From NCBI RefSeq assembly GCF_040712315.1, contig NC_134013.1:81598001-81662000 (forward strand): a stretch of 64,000 nucleotides of DNA, read 5' to 3'. The position numbers and the translations under genes are program-made. The stretch comes from Castanea sativa. Lineage: Eukaryota > Streptophyta > Magnoliopsida > Fagales > Fagaceae. The notes under the pieces are model-generated. The model was given only the letters and a program-made list of their open reading frames with translations, searched no databases and had not been told where the DNA came from. Below, in pieces: positions 15,001 through 25,359 of this stretch (positions are counted from its first letter, which is position 1; every line of letters starts with the position of its first letter).

Positions 15001-17964
15001 TTAGCAGACTCAACCTCACAAACAAATCAAGCTTCCAAACCACTGACCCATACATCCCCTTACCCCTTTTTTTTTGAGAAACAAACACACACACACACAC
15101 AAGGGAGAGGGAAAGGGGTACATCCTCTTACCCCTTGTTTTATCCTTACTGGTCTTCAGCAAATTACATACAAATTCAGTTCAAATTATCCCATCCAAAG
15201 CCATTTTGGATTTCAGGTCAAGTTCAGAAAGTCATATCAAAGTTTTACTAGGCCACTCATTGCTAAAGTTCCAAATTGAAGAGATACCCAGAACCCAGAT
15301 TGACCGGCTTAATAGTTGGGATAATGTATATTATTCTCTCTCATACAGTTGATACAAAAGGATGGAACTATAATTTTTTGAGAAGTTCCAAGGGATTAAC
15401 GATCAGGTTGACACCAACACAATAAACACATAGAATTATTCACTAAGATGTGTCCTTGCTGAACTCGTGTTTTTAATTAAGAGACCATTCAAAATTTTGA
15501 AACCTCTCATCCCCTGTACCAACCGAATGTTTCCTCCTGCAAAATTGAAACAGGTCCAAAGGCCTATTTGATTAATAATAGGCCAAATAAGAGACAATTA
15601 AAATGTTTAACAGTGATAACTCATAAGGAAGAAACTCAGTTTACTTTGAGAGGAACTCAGAGGTAGTTTTGTCAACATCGGATGCATGCATTCCAATCCA
15701 AGTGATTGACTTCCACAAATGACCACAATCCTACAACTTAAACCTCAAATGACAACCATAGTACCTAGCCTTTCCATGTGTTCGATGGAAAGTCTATTGA
15801 ATAAGACAAAATACAACTATAAGTAACTCTGGAAAGTCTATTTAATAAAAATTCTAGCGATTTATGGAAACAAGAGTGACAATCTGGTTTTTGAAATCTC
15901 GGGTAAGCAAGTTCTCTGGAAATTGTCATATGGAGGTCTTTAAAAGCAACCTCAATGAGCCACCACCTTTGGTTGTTTGGTTTCCATAGTGGTTCTTGCC
16001 TTCCAGAAAAGTAAAAAAGGCTGTCAAAGCAGAGGCTTCATATTCTATCTGTTTTTAACTTTTTAAGATTATTTTATTTTGACTATTATGAGTTAGAGAT
16101 ATATTAGCCCATTAGCATAGGTTCAAGCCTAATTCTACTTTGTGTACAAGTCAAGTCTCTTACTTGCACTAGAAGTCTATTAATCTAGGGTTTAGTCTAC
16201 TATATATACCCATATTATAATTTATTGTAACACAAGTTTTGTACTACACTCTTATATAATAAAGATGTAGCCCTTAAGGGTTTCTTCTGTGGATGTAAGC
16301 CATAAAGCTGAACCACGTAACCTTTATGTTCTTGTGTTCCTAATTTATGCTTTCCTCTTCCGCATATATTCAAGCATATTCAACATGGAATATATCATAG
16401 CTAATATTTAACATCATGCTTACGAGTTTCTTAATCCTTGCACACTTCCCCTTTAAATAAACAAAATTCATGCATGGCACCCAAGAAAGGGAAGCCATGA
16501 AAATATCACCTCATCAAAGAGTCAAAAGTAAAACAATCAAAGAAAATCAATAAAATTAACATGGGTAAACCTCAAAAAAGTTTTTTTTAAAATAACTAGT
16601 ATCACCTGCTTGTAAGCCCGGACAGTTTTGCTTCCTTTTGGAGCGTATAAAGCTTTGGGGGTTTTATCAGCTACAAGAAAAGGATCCTGTCCATATACAC
16701 GAAATATTGGACGACAACCCCCCTGTCCACCAAAATTAGGAATTAATCTGAGAATGATGCAATCCAAGGTGAGTGCTCTATCCAATGGTGGCCATTCTAA
16801 GGCAACATTCCTCCTCGAGACATACTGTAGATACCTCAGCTGAGAAGGTATTGGATTTAGTGGGGACATCAATTGCAAAAGCTCACGGGGAGCCTGCTTG
16901 TAAACCATGTCTAAGGTCTTCTGCTCTCCGCTATGCAACTTCCTATAGATCAAGAGCGCAGCCAGCATGAAAGCCAAAACCGGCCAACCACCACGTTCAC
17001 AGTGCATCAACAGCACATTCCCAAGTGCAAGCCAACTTTCACTTGATTTTAGAAAATGATGGATAACCTCTATCGTCAGCACCGGGCAACCCTCAAAGTG
17101 CCGAGGATAGTCCATTATGGTCATACCATACTCGGACAAAATGTCAGTAATCTCAGTATTTGCCTGCCCTTCACGAAAATGAAATACCAAGAATTGAGAA
17201 TCGGGCAAGTGATCTCGAAGTTGACCGGCTACCCCACCAATATATTCCTTATAACTATCTTCACTCCAAGCATCAGTAGTGAAGCAGCAGTCAAATACTA
17301 TATGCATACATAGAACGCAAACCCATCAGTCACTAATCTATAAATTTTCTACCAAAACTTAATTATACAAAAGAATCTTAGTTAGTACTTACAATATTTT
17401 AAATGCAGAAGCCAAAACCTATGCTTTGTAAACTCATTTTATTCATTGCACTAATAAAAAATTGGGTTCTATTTTTCTGCCACTATCATGCAATGGGACA
17501 AAACCAAAAAAGCTACAAATTGTATAGGTTTTTTTCTTTGTTGGGTTCATTTTGAATTTTCTGAATTAGAGGAAGCCAAAGAATTAGGCTGAGTTAAATG
17601 GAATTCATTGCTTCCTCAAAGCATAAATAGTAAAAATAATGAAACAGTAGCAATTAATACAATTTCCTTTTTTCCCACACTTTCTCAGCAACCAAACAGA
17701 GCCAAAATTTGGATATTCAAAAACCAATACTGCCTATTCCACACTCCAATTACTTTCCAACTTGGAAAACCATTTCCTTATCACTCACACAAAAACTAAA
17801 TTAAAAAACTTTGAATTTTCAAATTCATAAATCCCCGCCAAACAGAAACAACGAATTATTCAAACAACTAAAGAACAAGAACAGAACGCACCGTAAACTC
17901 GCTCGCAGATCTCAAGTAGCCCATCAGGTGGTTTCCGGAAAAACAATTTACGTAGCAAAGCCAT
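33..17964 (-). CDS. Class II formin-like protein with PTEN-like domain (FH13/18/20 type), 17 exons, 1205 aa
   Basis: Actin-nucleating formin. Exons, in transcript order: 17892-17964, 16606-17297, 14628-14849, 13050-14533, 12819-12939, 10412-10483, 8519-8617, 8364-8405, 7159-7239, 7027-7077, 6843-6924, 4376-4470, 3074-3145, 2868-2984, 1281-1349, 1121-1187, 33-211. They sum to 3618 nt in one frame and end in TGA. The protein starts MALLRKLFFRKPPDGLLE, as class II plant formins do. A PTEN phosphatase-like and C2-like head (residues about 1-340) carries HCERGGWP at about 123, so the catalytic Arg of HCxxGxxR is missing; this head binds lipid or membrane in known relatives. A long proline-rich FH1 (about 530-785) follows. 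FH2 starts at KKLRPLHWLKL (about 794) and contains GNALNQGTARG. Exon 10 ends in a GC donor (GCAAGT); all others are GT. The last exon's stop is the natural end I see, but a further exon left of the window cannot be excluded. The exact Arabidopsis orthologue is uncertain. Confidence 0.93.
793..1072 (+). mobile_element. TRIM-like miniature LTR retrotransposon in formin intron 16
   Basis: Two 79-bp direct repeats, 793-871 and 994-1072, both begin TG and end CA. They share the core cccaatagcttaa. Directly after the left repeat is TGGTATCAAAGC, which matches an initiator-tRNA-Met primer binding site. A purine-rich tract (gtgagggagag, ending at 993) sits directly before the right repeat. The interior is about 120 bp and non-coding. 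Flanks gtaat and gtatt are a near-perfect 5-bp target duplication. These traits define a TRIM, which moves only with proteins from another element. Confidence 0.85.
3833..4091 (+). mobile_element. TRIM-like element, second copy, in formin intron 12-13
   Basis: Same family as the element at 793-1072. The left LTR runs from about 3833 to 3913, with its start eroded in an A-rich run. The primer site TGGTATCAAAAC is at 3914. A purine tract (gtgagggggag) precedes the right LTR at 4012-4091, which ends in CA. Both LTRs carry the motif aaatgattaaattcac. The copy is more diverged than the first and I see no clean target duplication. Confidence 0.78.
5755..5955. mobile_element. MITE-like dispersed repeat, copy 1
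   Basis: Non-coding block with imperfect inverted ends: gtgtgtttgaca on the left and caaacagagcc on the right. The interior has repeated tactattcatgg and a cagtttcagcaaaataagcg segment. A second copy with the same order of motifs lies at about 31250-31450. Superfamily not settled; a hAT-type MITE is plausible. Confidence 0.6.
9295..10060 (+). mobile_element. 5'-truncated LINE (L1-type) fragment with poly-A tail
   Basis: Broken reading frames on the plus strand encode the C-terminal zinc-binding region of plant L1-type reverse transcriptases (zf-RVT). GDCACCSS, ESRSHLFFECSF and FWKNIMGF can be read around 9398-9507, followed by a stop. A later stretch near 9594-9700 reads KVAWWATVYHL and then IQRNYRIHGGEVKTEEQIV after a stop. 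The fragment ends in an 11-A run at 10049-10059, as expected for a retroposed LINE. Only the last part of ORF2 remains. It sits in the formin intron between exons 6 and 7. Confidence 0.8.
13425..13645 (-). repeat. In-frame minisatellite in the formin FH1 region
   Basis: Three tandem units, 75 and 78 bp apart, marked by ctatattctccttcaaagga starting at 13441, 13516 and 13594. Each encodes TPPLKENIA, then a short AGHP link, then a polyproline run. Unit lengths are multiples of three, so copy number changes the number of profilin-binding proline tracts without breaking the frame. Confidence 0.85.
16089..16385 (+). mobile_element. Probable solo LTR (Copia-like) in formin intron 2
   Basis: A 297-bp block begins TG and ends CA. 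It has a TATA-like tatatataccc (about 16200) and an aataaag signal near 16258. The tail gccataaagctgaaccacgt resembles known plant Copia LTR ends as I recall them. The bases after its end (tggaat) are at most a degraded primer site. No convincing target duplication is visible, so the boundaries are tentative. Confidence 0.45.
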
Positions 17965-17987
17965 CTCTCTCTCTCTCTCTCTCTCTC
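17964..17987 (-). promoter_or_regulatory. (GA)12 tract abutting the formin start codon
   Basis: On the coding strand an uninterrupted GA dinucleotide tract runs directly into the ATG at 17964-17962. Plant GA tracts in 5' leaders can bind BBR/BPC factors and vary in length; the regulatory role here is inference. Confidence 0.6.
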
Positions 17988-18009
17988 CCTGCTACCAAAC
18001 ACAAACGCT

Positions 18010-19237
18010 CTCCTCCAATTCCTTAACCCTTTGACATATATTGCATGTGAATGTGAAAGTGAATTTCACAATGAATCAGATGTGACCCTATAAGAAATGA
18101 AAACAAAGGAATTTGGTAAAACGAATTCCCTACGAAATTAATTACGTATTATTTACGGTGGAATGTTGTGGTCAGGTAAAGTTGTTGATGGTGGTGTTTG
18201 GTGAATGAGACTTGTCTTCAATAATTGGTGCTTTCTCTTCTATCTTTGATGTGAAGGTATTTAATTAGAAGAGAGATGGTAATAAAGAATTGATGAGAGA
18301 ATGGGATGATTGGTTGGATTGGATTTTTGGCCACCGACTAGCGGGGAAGTGGCACGTCGATTACGTGGATACCACGTCCCTATACAAAGTTGATATATCC
18401 TGGATTCGGGGGTATATTCGTCACTTTCTTTGTTGATTCTATCTTTCTTTTCTTTTCTTTTTTTTAGATTTATACATTTATTAATTCTAAATGACTTGAG
18501 GTTATGAATCAAGGCTTATTAAATTTAGTAATTATTACTATCAAATCTATAAAAATTATTATATGTAATCATGTCTTATCTTCTTTTTTTTTTTCTTTTC
18601 TTCCATTTAAAGCATAGTTTGCCCTAATTAATATATTAAGATTACAAAACAATTCTCTTTCATTCATGATATTGAGATGAGTATGATTAAAATATTAATG
18701 TGAGGGTTTAAGTAATAACTCAATAATAATGATATTATTTATGCTTTATCCACCTTCCCCTCCCCCGTTGTTGAAACTATTAAATTTATTTTAGGTGATG
18801 GAACAAATCTATTTACAAGTGAAAAAAATAAATAAAAATTAATTGAGTTAATAGGACACATGTCGTTTTTCCATTGATTTTTGGAGTCAAACTCTATCTA
18901 AACTAACTTGTAACCCTATACATATGCATAGATATACTTAAAGATATACAATAAGATACATAGTATAATTCCTATATATATATATATATAATTTATATAC
19001 TATTGATAGTCATTCTTATATTTTGTTGACTCTTTTAAAAGTCTAGTAAGAATATTATAGATTTTTTAATTTTTATACGTAATAACTCACTTGGATAGAT
19101 ATTTATGATGAGGTCTCACATTTGACTCCAAAATTAAGAAATAAAACTCTCTTAAAATAAATAATTTATGACACATAGCGCGAAATTGAACTTCAATTGT
19201 AGAATCTAATTGGATTTTTTCTAAGTTTTGCCTATTA

Positions 19238-19277
<40 letters not shown>

Positions 19278-20294
19278 GGGTTCTACGTCCACAACATTTT
19301 CACAACAAATCATAGGTGGTTAATTATTATTGGTTCAAATTTGAACTTAACACTAAAATTACTTTTTTGCCCTAACAATAACAACCAGTAACAACCTGTC
19401 ATTTAGGATTTGTTGTAAAAATGTTGTGAACATATCATTTCTCATATATATATATATATATATAAAAGGGTAACTTCTTTTAAAAATACCCTCATTAATG
19501 AATGGTAACTTCTTTTAAAAATATGGTCATAAATGTCAAATAACAAATTTTATTTTGAATTCAAAAAGAGAATTCTTAAAATTTATGATTTATTTCCCTT
19601 CACGTTCAAAAGAGAAGTTACAATTACTATTTATCTCTAAAGTTTATCATTTTTATATTTTTAAATTATAATAAATACAAATTATTAATATTTACTCAAA
19701 AAAATAGAAGTGTTTCTGAGCACGCGCATGAGTGCGTGCTTAAAGGCTAGCATCTGGATAAGAAATGTGCTAGATTGAGTATAACTTCAAAACATTACCG
19801 GTTTAAATAATGAATAATAAATATATATTATTTTACAAATTTTCCTTTGGAATGTTCATAAATATATTTGGAAGGCATTAAATAGAGAAGGTTGAGAGAA
19901 ATATCTCTTTAGAAAGAGAAAAATTCGCTCATATTCAAAAAGTAATTGCTAAAAAAAATCAAAACTAGTTATTTAGGTGAAATACAATTTTATCAACAAT
20001 TTTCTTTTTCTTTTCTCTCTGTTATGTTGCTGTCCAAACAAAAACTAATAATAAAGATTGATAAAACTTTAAGTGCCAAATTTAATAATAAATATTGATA
20101 AAACTTTAGTTGAATTTTTTTTTTAAAACCTACTCTAAAATAATGATCAACTAATTGTCTTGAGAATTTGCAGGTCATGTGCCACCCAAAAAAAAAAAAG
20201 TAGCTTTTGGGATCCCTTAAAAGAAGAAGACAAAGCTTGTATGGCAGCAATGGGAAATGATTATTAAGAGACTTGAGCACCACGATTCCTTAAC
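18010..20294. other. Intergenic AT-rich region upstream of the formin gene
   Basis: This holds the formin promoter side (about 18.0-18.5 kb) and then AT-rich DNA with short TA and GA microsatellites (18973-18992, 19237-19278, 19444-19464). A MITE at 19285-19434 is listed separately. No reading frame resembling a protein was seen. Confidence 0.7.
19285..19434. mobile_element. MITE with TIR acgtccacaacatttt..., copy 1
   Basis: The left end acgtccacaacattttcaca mirrors the right end, where ttgttgtaaaaatgttgtga is nearly its reverse complement. The interior carries aacaataacaaccagtaaca. Both sides are flanked by (TA)n, so it may have inserted into a microsatellite. Related copies occur at about 47371-47510 and 47667-47810. 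Confidence 0.7.
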
Positions 20295-20600
20295 ATGAGA
20301 AGCAAAACCATCTTTACTAGCAGCCGAAAAGGGTTAAAAGTTTCTAATTTGTGAGGATGATGCCTTAAATGTGATTCTATCGATCTAAAAGGTTCCATCT
20401 TCTCCTTATTGGGTTATTGAAAATACTGCTGTTAGTACTTTATTGATTGGTCTGTAAATCATACCTTTAGCCTTTAGGGAAGTAAAATTTGTTGCCCATA
20501 ATCTTGCTAAATGGCCCTTTTTGTGTCAAAGTGAGGGAAGTATCCCCAACTCTTCTATCTCAAATTTTTATCTTGGGCTTTAGATGACGATGCCCCTTAT
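20295..20600 (+). pseudogene. RNase H (RVT_3-type) relic of a non-LTR retroelement
   Basis: The plus strand reads EAKPSLLAAEKG, then after a stop EDDALNVILSI, and further on FREVKFVAHNLAKWPF. The order and spacing match the end of the RNase H domain in plant LINEs, where an E-x-D-A block precedes a V-A-H-x-L-A-K block. Stops interrupt it. It is a dead fragment. Confidence 0.7.
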
Positions 20601-20900
20601 TCTCCACCACTGTAATTTCCTTTTGTTTTCTTAATGATAATTATTAAGAAAAATATCAACTTAAATTCATTTATATGATAATAGTTATTAAACTTGGACG
20701 GACCTGATCGGTTTGACCAAATATCTGGTCACCTAGCACTTAGACCGATCAAAGTGCTTAAATAAACTGTTTTTACATATGATTAAGTCAAACTCAGTCA
20801 AATCCAACACATATTTGGTGATCTGGTTAACCTATATGGGTTTATATAACTCAGTTAGGTTTGTGAAATTTGTAATAGGTCTACTTTATTGACTTTTTGA

Positions 20901-21272
20901 TGTAGGAGAGAATCTACAATTTAATTTTGATATTTTTATGTAAAAACATTATTTTAGGTTTAAGCGATCTATTTCCTTGTTTTTAGGTCAAATTTGGATC
21001 CTATTATGGTCAAGTATTAATTATGAGTTATTTTAGAATATATTTTCTTGTTTGTCAAATTTATAGAGCCTTTAAATAGTCCCCTCTGTAAACGGTTTTC
21101 AGTATTATTGATATTAATAAAAATTCAAACGTTTGTATATTATTTCTCCGGTGGATTCCAGAGTCCTTTCTCTTTGTGGATTTGAAGTTATTTTCAGAAG
21201 CAAATGTGTTTTATTTCTTGTTTTCTAAAAATGGACATGTTCTACTTCTTGACATTTTCGCATCCTGCATCA
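20901..21272 (+). mobile_element. Probable solo LTR or LTR fragment
   Basis: The block begins TGTAGGAG and ends TGCATCA. It has a TATA-like tttaaatag (about 21072) followed by taataaaa and a TTTCTTGTTTTCT tail, the usual layout of a plant LTR. No target duplication was found and no second LTR lies in the window. Confidence 0.42.
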
Positions 21273-21478
21273 CTTTTTTTTTACTGTTTAATGTGTTATA
21301 ATATGATAATTTAAAGGGAAGAAAACATAAAAAAAAATTTTAAAAAAAAAATCACTTCTCTATCCATCTATCTACCCCCAAGACTCTTATCCTGTCAAAA
21401 AACTACTCCGTGATTGTGAAACCTTGATTTTGTATTATAATTGTCAGCTTAATTTAGTCACATCCCTATTTATTTTTA

Positions 21479-21481
<3 letters not shown>

Positions 21482-21528
<47 letters not shown>
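21482..21528. repeat. (TA)n microsatellite, 47 bp
   Basis: Uninterrupted alternating T and A. It ends exactly where the LTR-like TGTAGGGG begins. Confidence 0.95.
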
Positions 21529-21529
<1 letters not shown>

Positions 21530-22053
21530 AGGGGTTTAGGCCCAGGTGACCAAGAACGGCCCATGTGACCAAGGCTTAACACTGTAGATTAGTCCACTAA
21601 TAGATGTGTAATTAGCGTTTGAGGGAGCCCTATTGTGTCCGAGCCAGGTTAAGCCCAATACCAGCTAATAAGTTAAGGCTAAGGGGAAGCTGACGAGGGG
21701 ATGGTCAAATTCAGGTCAATAATTGAGCACTATTAGTGCCTTTGGGAAACTCACTGCCGAATGTTATTTAACGTTTGGAACAAGTTTCAAGAGAAATCTC
21801 AAAAGGCATGATAATTCCTTAAGATTCTGACGAAAGTGAAAATGCATGTGAATTGGTGAAATGATAACGATGATTGCCCACTAATGAGAGACTATAAAAG
21901 GGATGAGAAGGTAAATAAGTGGGTGGTTGGAAAAACATTGGGGAAAACACAAGGAAAAACATTGGAAAAATGGGGTAGACACAAGGAAACAAGGGAATAC
22001 ACACAAAGGTGAAGGGAGTGGGCGAAAATGGGCCATTAGCCATAATTACTCAA
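21529..22053 (+). mobile_element. LTR-like fragment starting TGTAGGGG, interrupted by a TIR element
   Basis: The sequence begins TGTAGGGGTTTAGGCCCAGG and has a promoter-like ctataaaag at 21891-21899, followed by a purine-rich leader, all consistent with an LTR. It is cut by the inverted-repeat element at 22054. Sequence of the same purine-rich style resumes at about 22735-22895 (gtgagtaaataaagaggg). The inference is one old LTR split by a younger insertion. Confidence 0.45.
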
Positions 22054-22708
22054 GAATATAGTTAGTAGGTACTGTTTTGAAAGTTAATATAATACTAACA
22101 TCTCGAGTCTAAGAGAGTCGATTTTGTGGGCCAAAATCGAGTCTCAAAGACTCGATTTCCATGGGCTATCACGTCTGACGTGGCATTTTATCCACGTGGT
22201 GTCCACTTGGAAATCGAGTTTTAGAGACTCGATTTACAAACCAAAAAAATTTCAAGTCTCTCCAAAAAAAAAAATTAAGAAATCCCAGAAACCTGGTTCG
22301 TGCGCCTGGGCTGCGACTTGGGTCTCGCGACTTAGGTCTAGCACCTGGGTTGCGACCTGGGTCGCGCGCCTGGGTCTCGCCACCTGGGTCGCGCTGCTGG
22401 GTCGGAGGCGATGGGCCTGTGGTGGCTAAGCTTGTGCAAGAAGCAGATGAACAGATGCACAGAGGAAATGAAACTCAGAAAAAAAGAAGGAGAAGGAAAA
22501 TAAGAAAAAATAAAGTGAAAGATATAAATCAAGTGTTAGATATTCGATTTTCAGGTGGAGTCCACGTAGAAAAAATGCTACATCAGACTTGATTTGACCA
22601 TGAAAATCGAGTCTTTGAGGCTCGATTTATAGGCCCAAAATCGAGTCTCTTACACTCGAGATGTTAGTAAAAAATATAATTTATAAATAGTACCTACTAA
22701 TTATAATG
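22054..22708. mobile_element. Non-autonomous DNA transposon with long (>100 bp) inverted ends and GC-rich core
   Basis: The left arm (ttagtaggtact, then tactaacatctcgagt, then repeated aaatcgagtct) is matched in reverse on the right (actcgagatgttagta, then agtacctactaa). Arms exceed 100 bp, as in Mutator-like elements. Within the arms are smaller palindromes of the form aaatcgagtc-tcaaaga-ctcgattt. The core (22300-22425) is a GC-rich tandem run of degenerate cctgggtcgcg-type units, unlike the surrounding AT-rich DNA. I could not define a target duplication. Confidence 0.68.
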
Positions 22709-23031
22709 TTTAAAAATTAATATTAAATTCTCATTTTGGCCAAGGGAGTGTGAGTAAATAAAGAGGGAGAAGAATGGCAACAAGGGTGAGGTGTGTTGAT
22801 CAAAAAAGGTTTTTCTGGAGAAGGATGCAGCTTGATCTATCTAGTTGAAGCCTGGAGCTCTACGTTAATATTCATAATTAACGCAAAAATGTTCTCTCAG
22901 TCAAAAAAAAAAAAAAAAAAAAACGAAAATGTTCGCATTTAAAAAAAATAGAAATAAAAGCCCCATGACTACATAACATAATCACTGATACACAGACTGT
23001 CGCATCCGAAATCTTTTGCAGCTTCGCTCAA

Positions 23032-24725
23032 ATGTGGGAACCAGACACAAAAAAACGTTGCCAAACCAATGAACATTATCAACAACAACAACAACAACAA
23101 CAACAACAAAAGCCTAATAACCCAACCGGACCTTTCCTCCAATGCTTCGAGCTAATCCTCCCATGGCTGACCCCAATAGAACTAGCCAACATTTCTCTAA
23201 CCTCCAAATCCCTAAACCAACTCTCCAAATCCACCACTCTCCGCCGATCCTCCGACGCTTCCAGATCCTTCGAAAACCTCCCCATCCCATTCCACAACAC
23301 CATAGATGACCACCCATATGCCCATTTCATCTACACCCCATCACAGATTTTCCCTTCTTCTTCTTCTTCACAACCCCAGCGCCAATCATGGGGCTCGCTG
23401 GATTTTAGCAGCTCGGCCAGTCGACTCGGTGTGGAACCGGTGAGTTTGGTGGACGAGTTGGGGCACAGCGTGTCTGGGTGTGATTGCGAGAGGTGTGACG
23501 ATGAGGACCCAGATGGGTGTCCGTGTTTTTCTGAGATGGATGAGTTGGATATGGCGAACGAGTGCGGACCGAGTTGTGGGTGCGGGTTGGAGTGTGAGAA
23601 TCGGTTGACTCAGCGAGGTGTTTCGTTGAGGTTGAAGATTGTGAGGGATGGAAGGAAAGGTTGGGGTTTATACGCTGACCAGTTCATTGAGAAAGCCCAA
23701 TTTGTATGCGAGTATGCAGGTACATTTTTTTTTTCCCTCTACCATGAAATTGAAAATGGAACCAAGTAAAAACCAGTTTCAGGAATTTGCTCCTACCTAT
23801 TATAGGTCATATGACTAAAAATACATGTAAATGATATTTTCAAACTCTATGTAGTCAGAGGTTTTACTTTTTACTACAAAATCTGAGTGGAGTATTAAAA
23901 GTTTTATGATTTATTGATTCATTTTCTTGCTGCCAAGCTTGTTCACCAACCTTGTATATGAAATGAACTACAGGCTTATAGCAAATAATAATTTGATATG
24001 TGATGAACTTATTTTCAAACTTAGACCATTTTAACTCAAGTTTGTAGATGTATAATTTTATAAATGTACATATAAACGCATAATATTATATATGGTTAAA
24101 TCAAGTCGGACTTGTTCATAAACATATTATTTATATTTAAGCTTAGTTCATTTAATAGTTGAACATATATCTGAGCTTGAGTTTGACTTATTCGCTAAAT
24201 AATTGAACATGTACAAACTTTTTTTTTTTAAGCCATTAGAAATTAAAGGACATGAACATTCTCAACTGGATAGTTTGAGATTTCAGCGTGTGAGATTTGT
24301 ATTAAATGTGCTAAATTTGACATTTGCTTGAAAAAGGTGAACTTCTGACAACCAAAGAGGCAACAAATCGGCAACAAATGTATGATAAACTTGCATCAGA
24401 TGGGCGTTTTTCTTCTGCTCTATTGGTTTTGAGGGAGCATCTTCCATCTGGAAAGGCATGTATGAGAATCAACATTGATGCTACAAGGATGGGAAATGTA
24501 GCACGGTTCATTAACCATTCATGTGATGGTGGTAATTTAGTGACAAAACTGGTAAGGAGCTCGGGAGCTTTGGTGCCCCGCATTTGCTTCTTTGCTTCCA
24601 GAGACATAAAAGAAAATGAAGAGCTTGCCTTTAGCTATGGTGAAGTGAGGTTAAGGTCTAATGGTCTGCAGTGCTTCTGTGGTAGCTCTAGTTGCTTTGG
24701 AACATTGCCTTCAGAAAATACTTAG
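23032..24725 (+). CDS. SUVR3: SUVR3-like histone-lysine N-methyltransferase, 2 exons, 358 aa
   Basis: SET-domain protein that transfers methyl groups from S-adenosylmethionine to histone lysine in the nucleus. Exons 23032-23719 and 24337-24725 are joined GTACAT...AAAAAG inside the SET domain and sum to 1077 nt in frame. After a ten-Gln tract, residues 35-70 (LPWLTPIELANISL) resemble the N-terminal segment of Arabidopsis SUVR3. A cysteine-rich pre-SET follows (CDCERCDD, CGPSCGCGLEC). SET motifs are GWGLYADQ, CEYAGELLTT, RFINHSCDGG (about 286-295) and LAFSYGE (about 326-332). The post-SET is CFCGSSSCFGTLPSENT with the stop right after. Length is close to the Arabidopsis protein (about 354 aa, recalled). 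All catalytic motifs look intact. Substrate specificity cannot be read from sequence. Confidence 0.94.
23080..23109 (+). repeat. (CAA)10 coding a ten-glutamine tract in SUVR3
   Basis: Ten pure CAA codons near the N-terminus. A pure repeat without CAG interruption is prone to length variation, but stays in frame. Confidence 0.9.
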
Positions 24726-24888
24726 TTTTAGTTTTTCCTTGTACCGACCCAATGACCTTGAATTCTGTCTTCAATCTTCAAGTGATGAGATGGAGGGGAA
24801 GGGAATATAGAAAAAGGCTTGGAGGAGGAGGAGGGGATGTTGAGGGGAAGGCAGGTTGGAACTGTCCCAGAGGCCCCCTCTTCTTTCT

Positions 24889-25070
24889 GGGGTGAGAAAG
24901 AAAATGATCGAAGAAAAAACAAGCAAGAAAATTTATGTTTTCTGGCCTTTTAATTTTAAGGCCATGTTAATTAATTTTGGGGTGAGAAAGAAAATGACTG
25001 AAGAAAAAAGGAGCAAGAAAATTTATGTTTTGTGGCCTTCTAATTTTAAGGTCATGTTAATTTTTTATGT
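24889..25070 (+). repeat. Tandem duplication of about 90 bp downstream of SUVR3
   Basis: Two adjacent copies start ggggtgagaaagaaaatga and end ggccatgttaatt or ggtcatgttaatt. They differ at several positions. No coding frame is indicated. Confidence 0.85.
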
Positions 25071-25157
25071 TCAAAACATGTATAAGAAATGGTCACTGAC
25101 ATCAGATGTGCTGTATTGAAAATGTTTGTAACTGTGTGAGTTGTATTCAAAATGAAT

Positions 25158-25222
25158 TAAATTTGGCATTGGCTTGGAAAAGGTGATCTTTTAACAACAA
25201 AAAGGCGACAAATAAGAAATGG
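25158..25222 (+). pseudogene. Duplicated scrap of SUVR3 intron/exon 2 border
   Basis: This stretch (aaatttggcattggcttgga, then aaaaggtgatctt, then aacaacaaaaaggcgacaaat) repeats with changes the region 24311-24378, where the SUVR3 intron ends and exon 2 begins. It keeps the AG acceptor and the GTGA(A/T)CTT start but then diverges. It is a partial copy about 840 bp from its source. Confidence 0.7.
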
Positions 25223-25359
25223 CTCACCATTCGCGTTACTATAATTGTACACCAATTACGATTTCCCACCTTAGATTACAAATAATGAGAAATATATATT
25301 ACAAATCCATAAAACATATTTTATAGCATTGCTGGTTCCAACTTCCAAAAAAAAAAATT

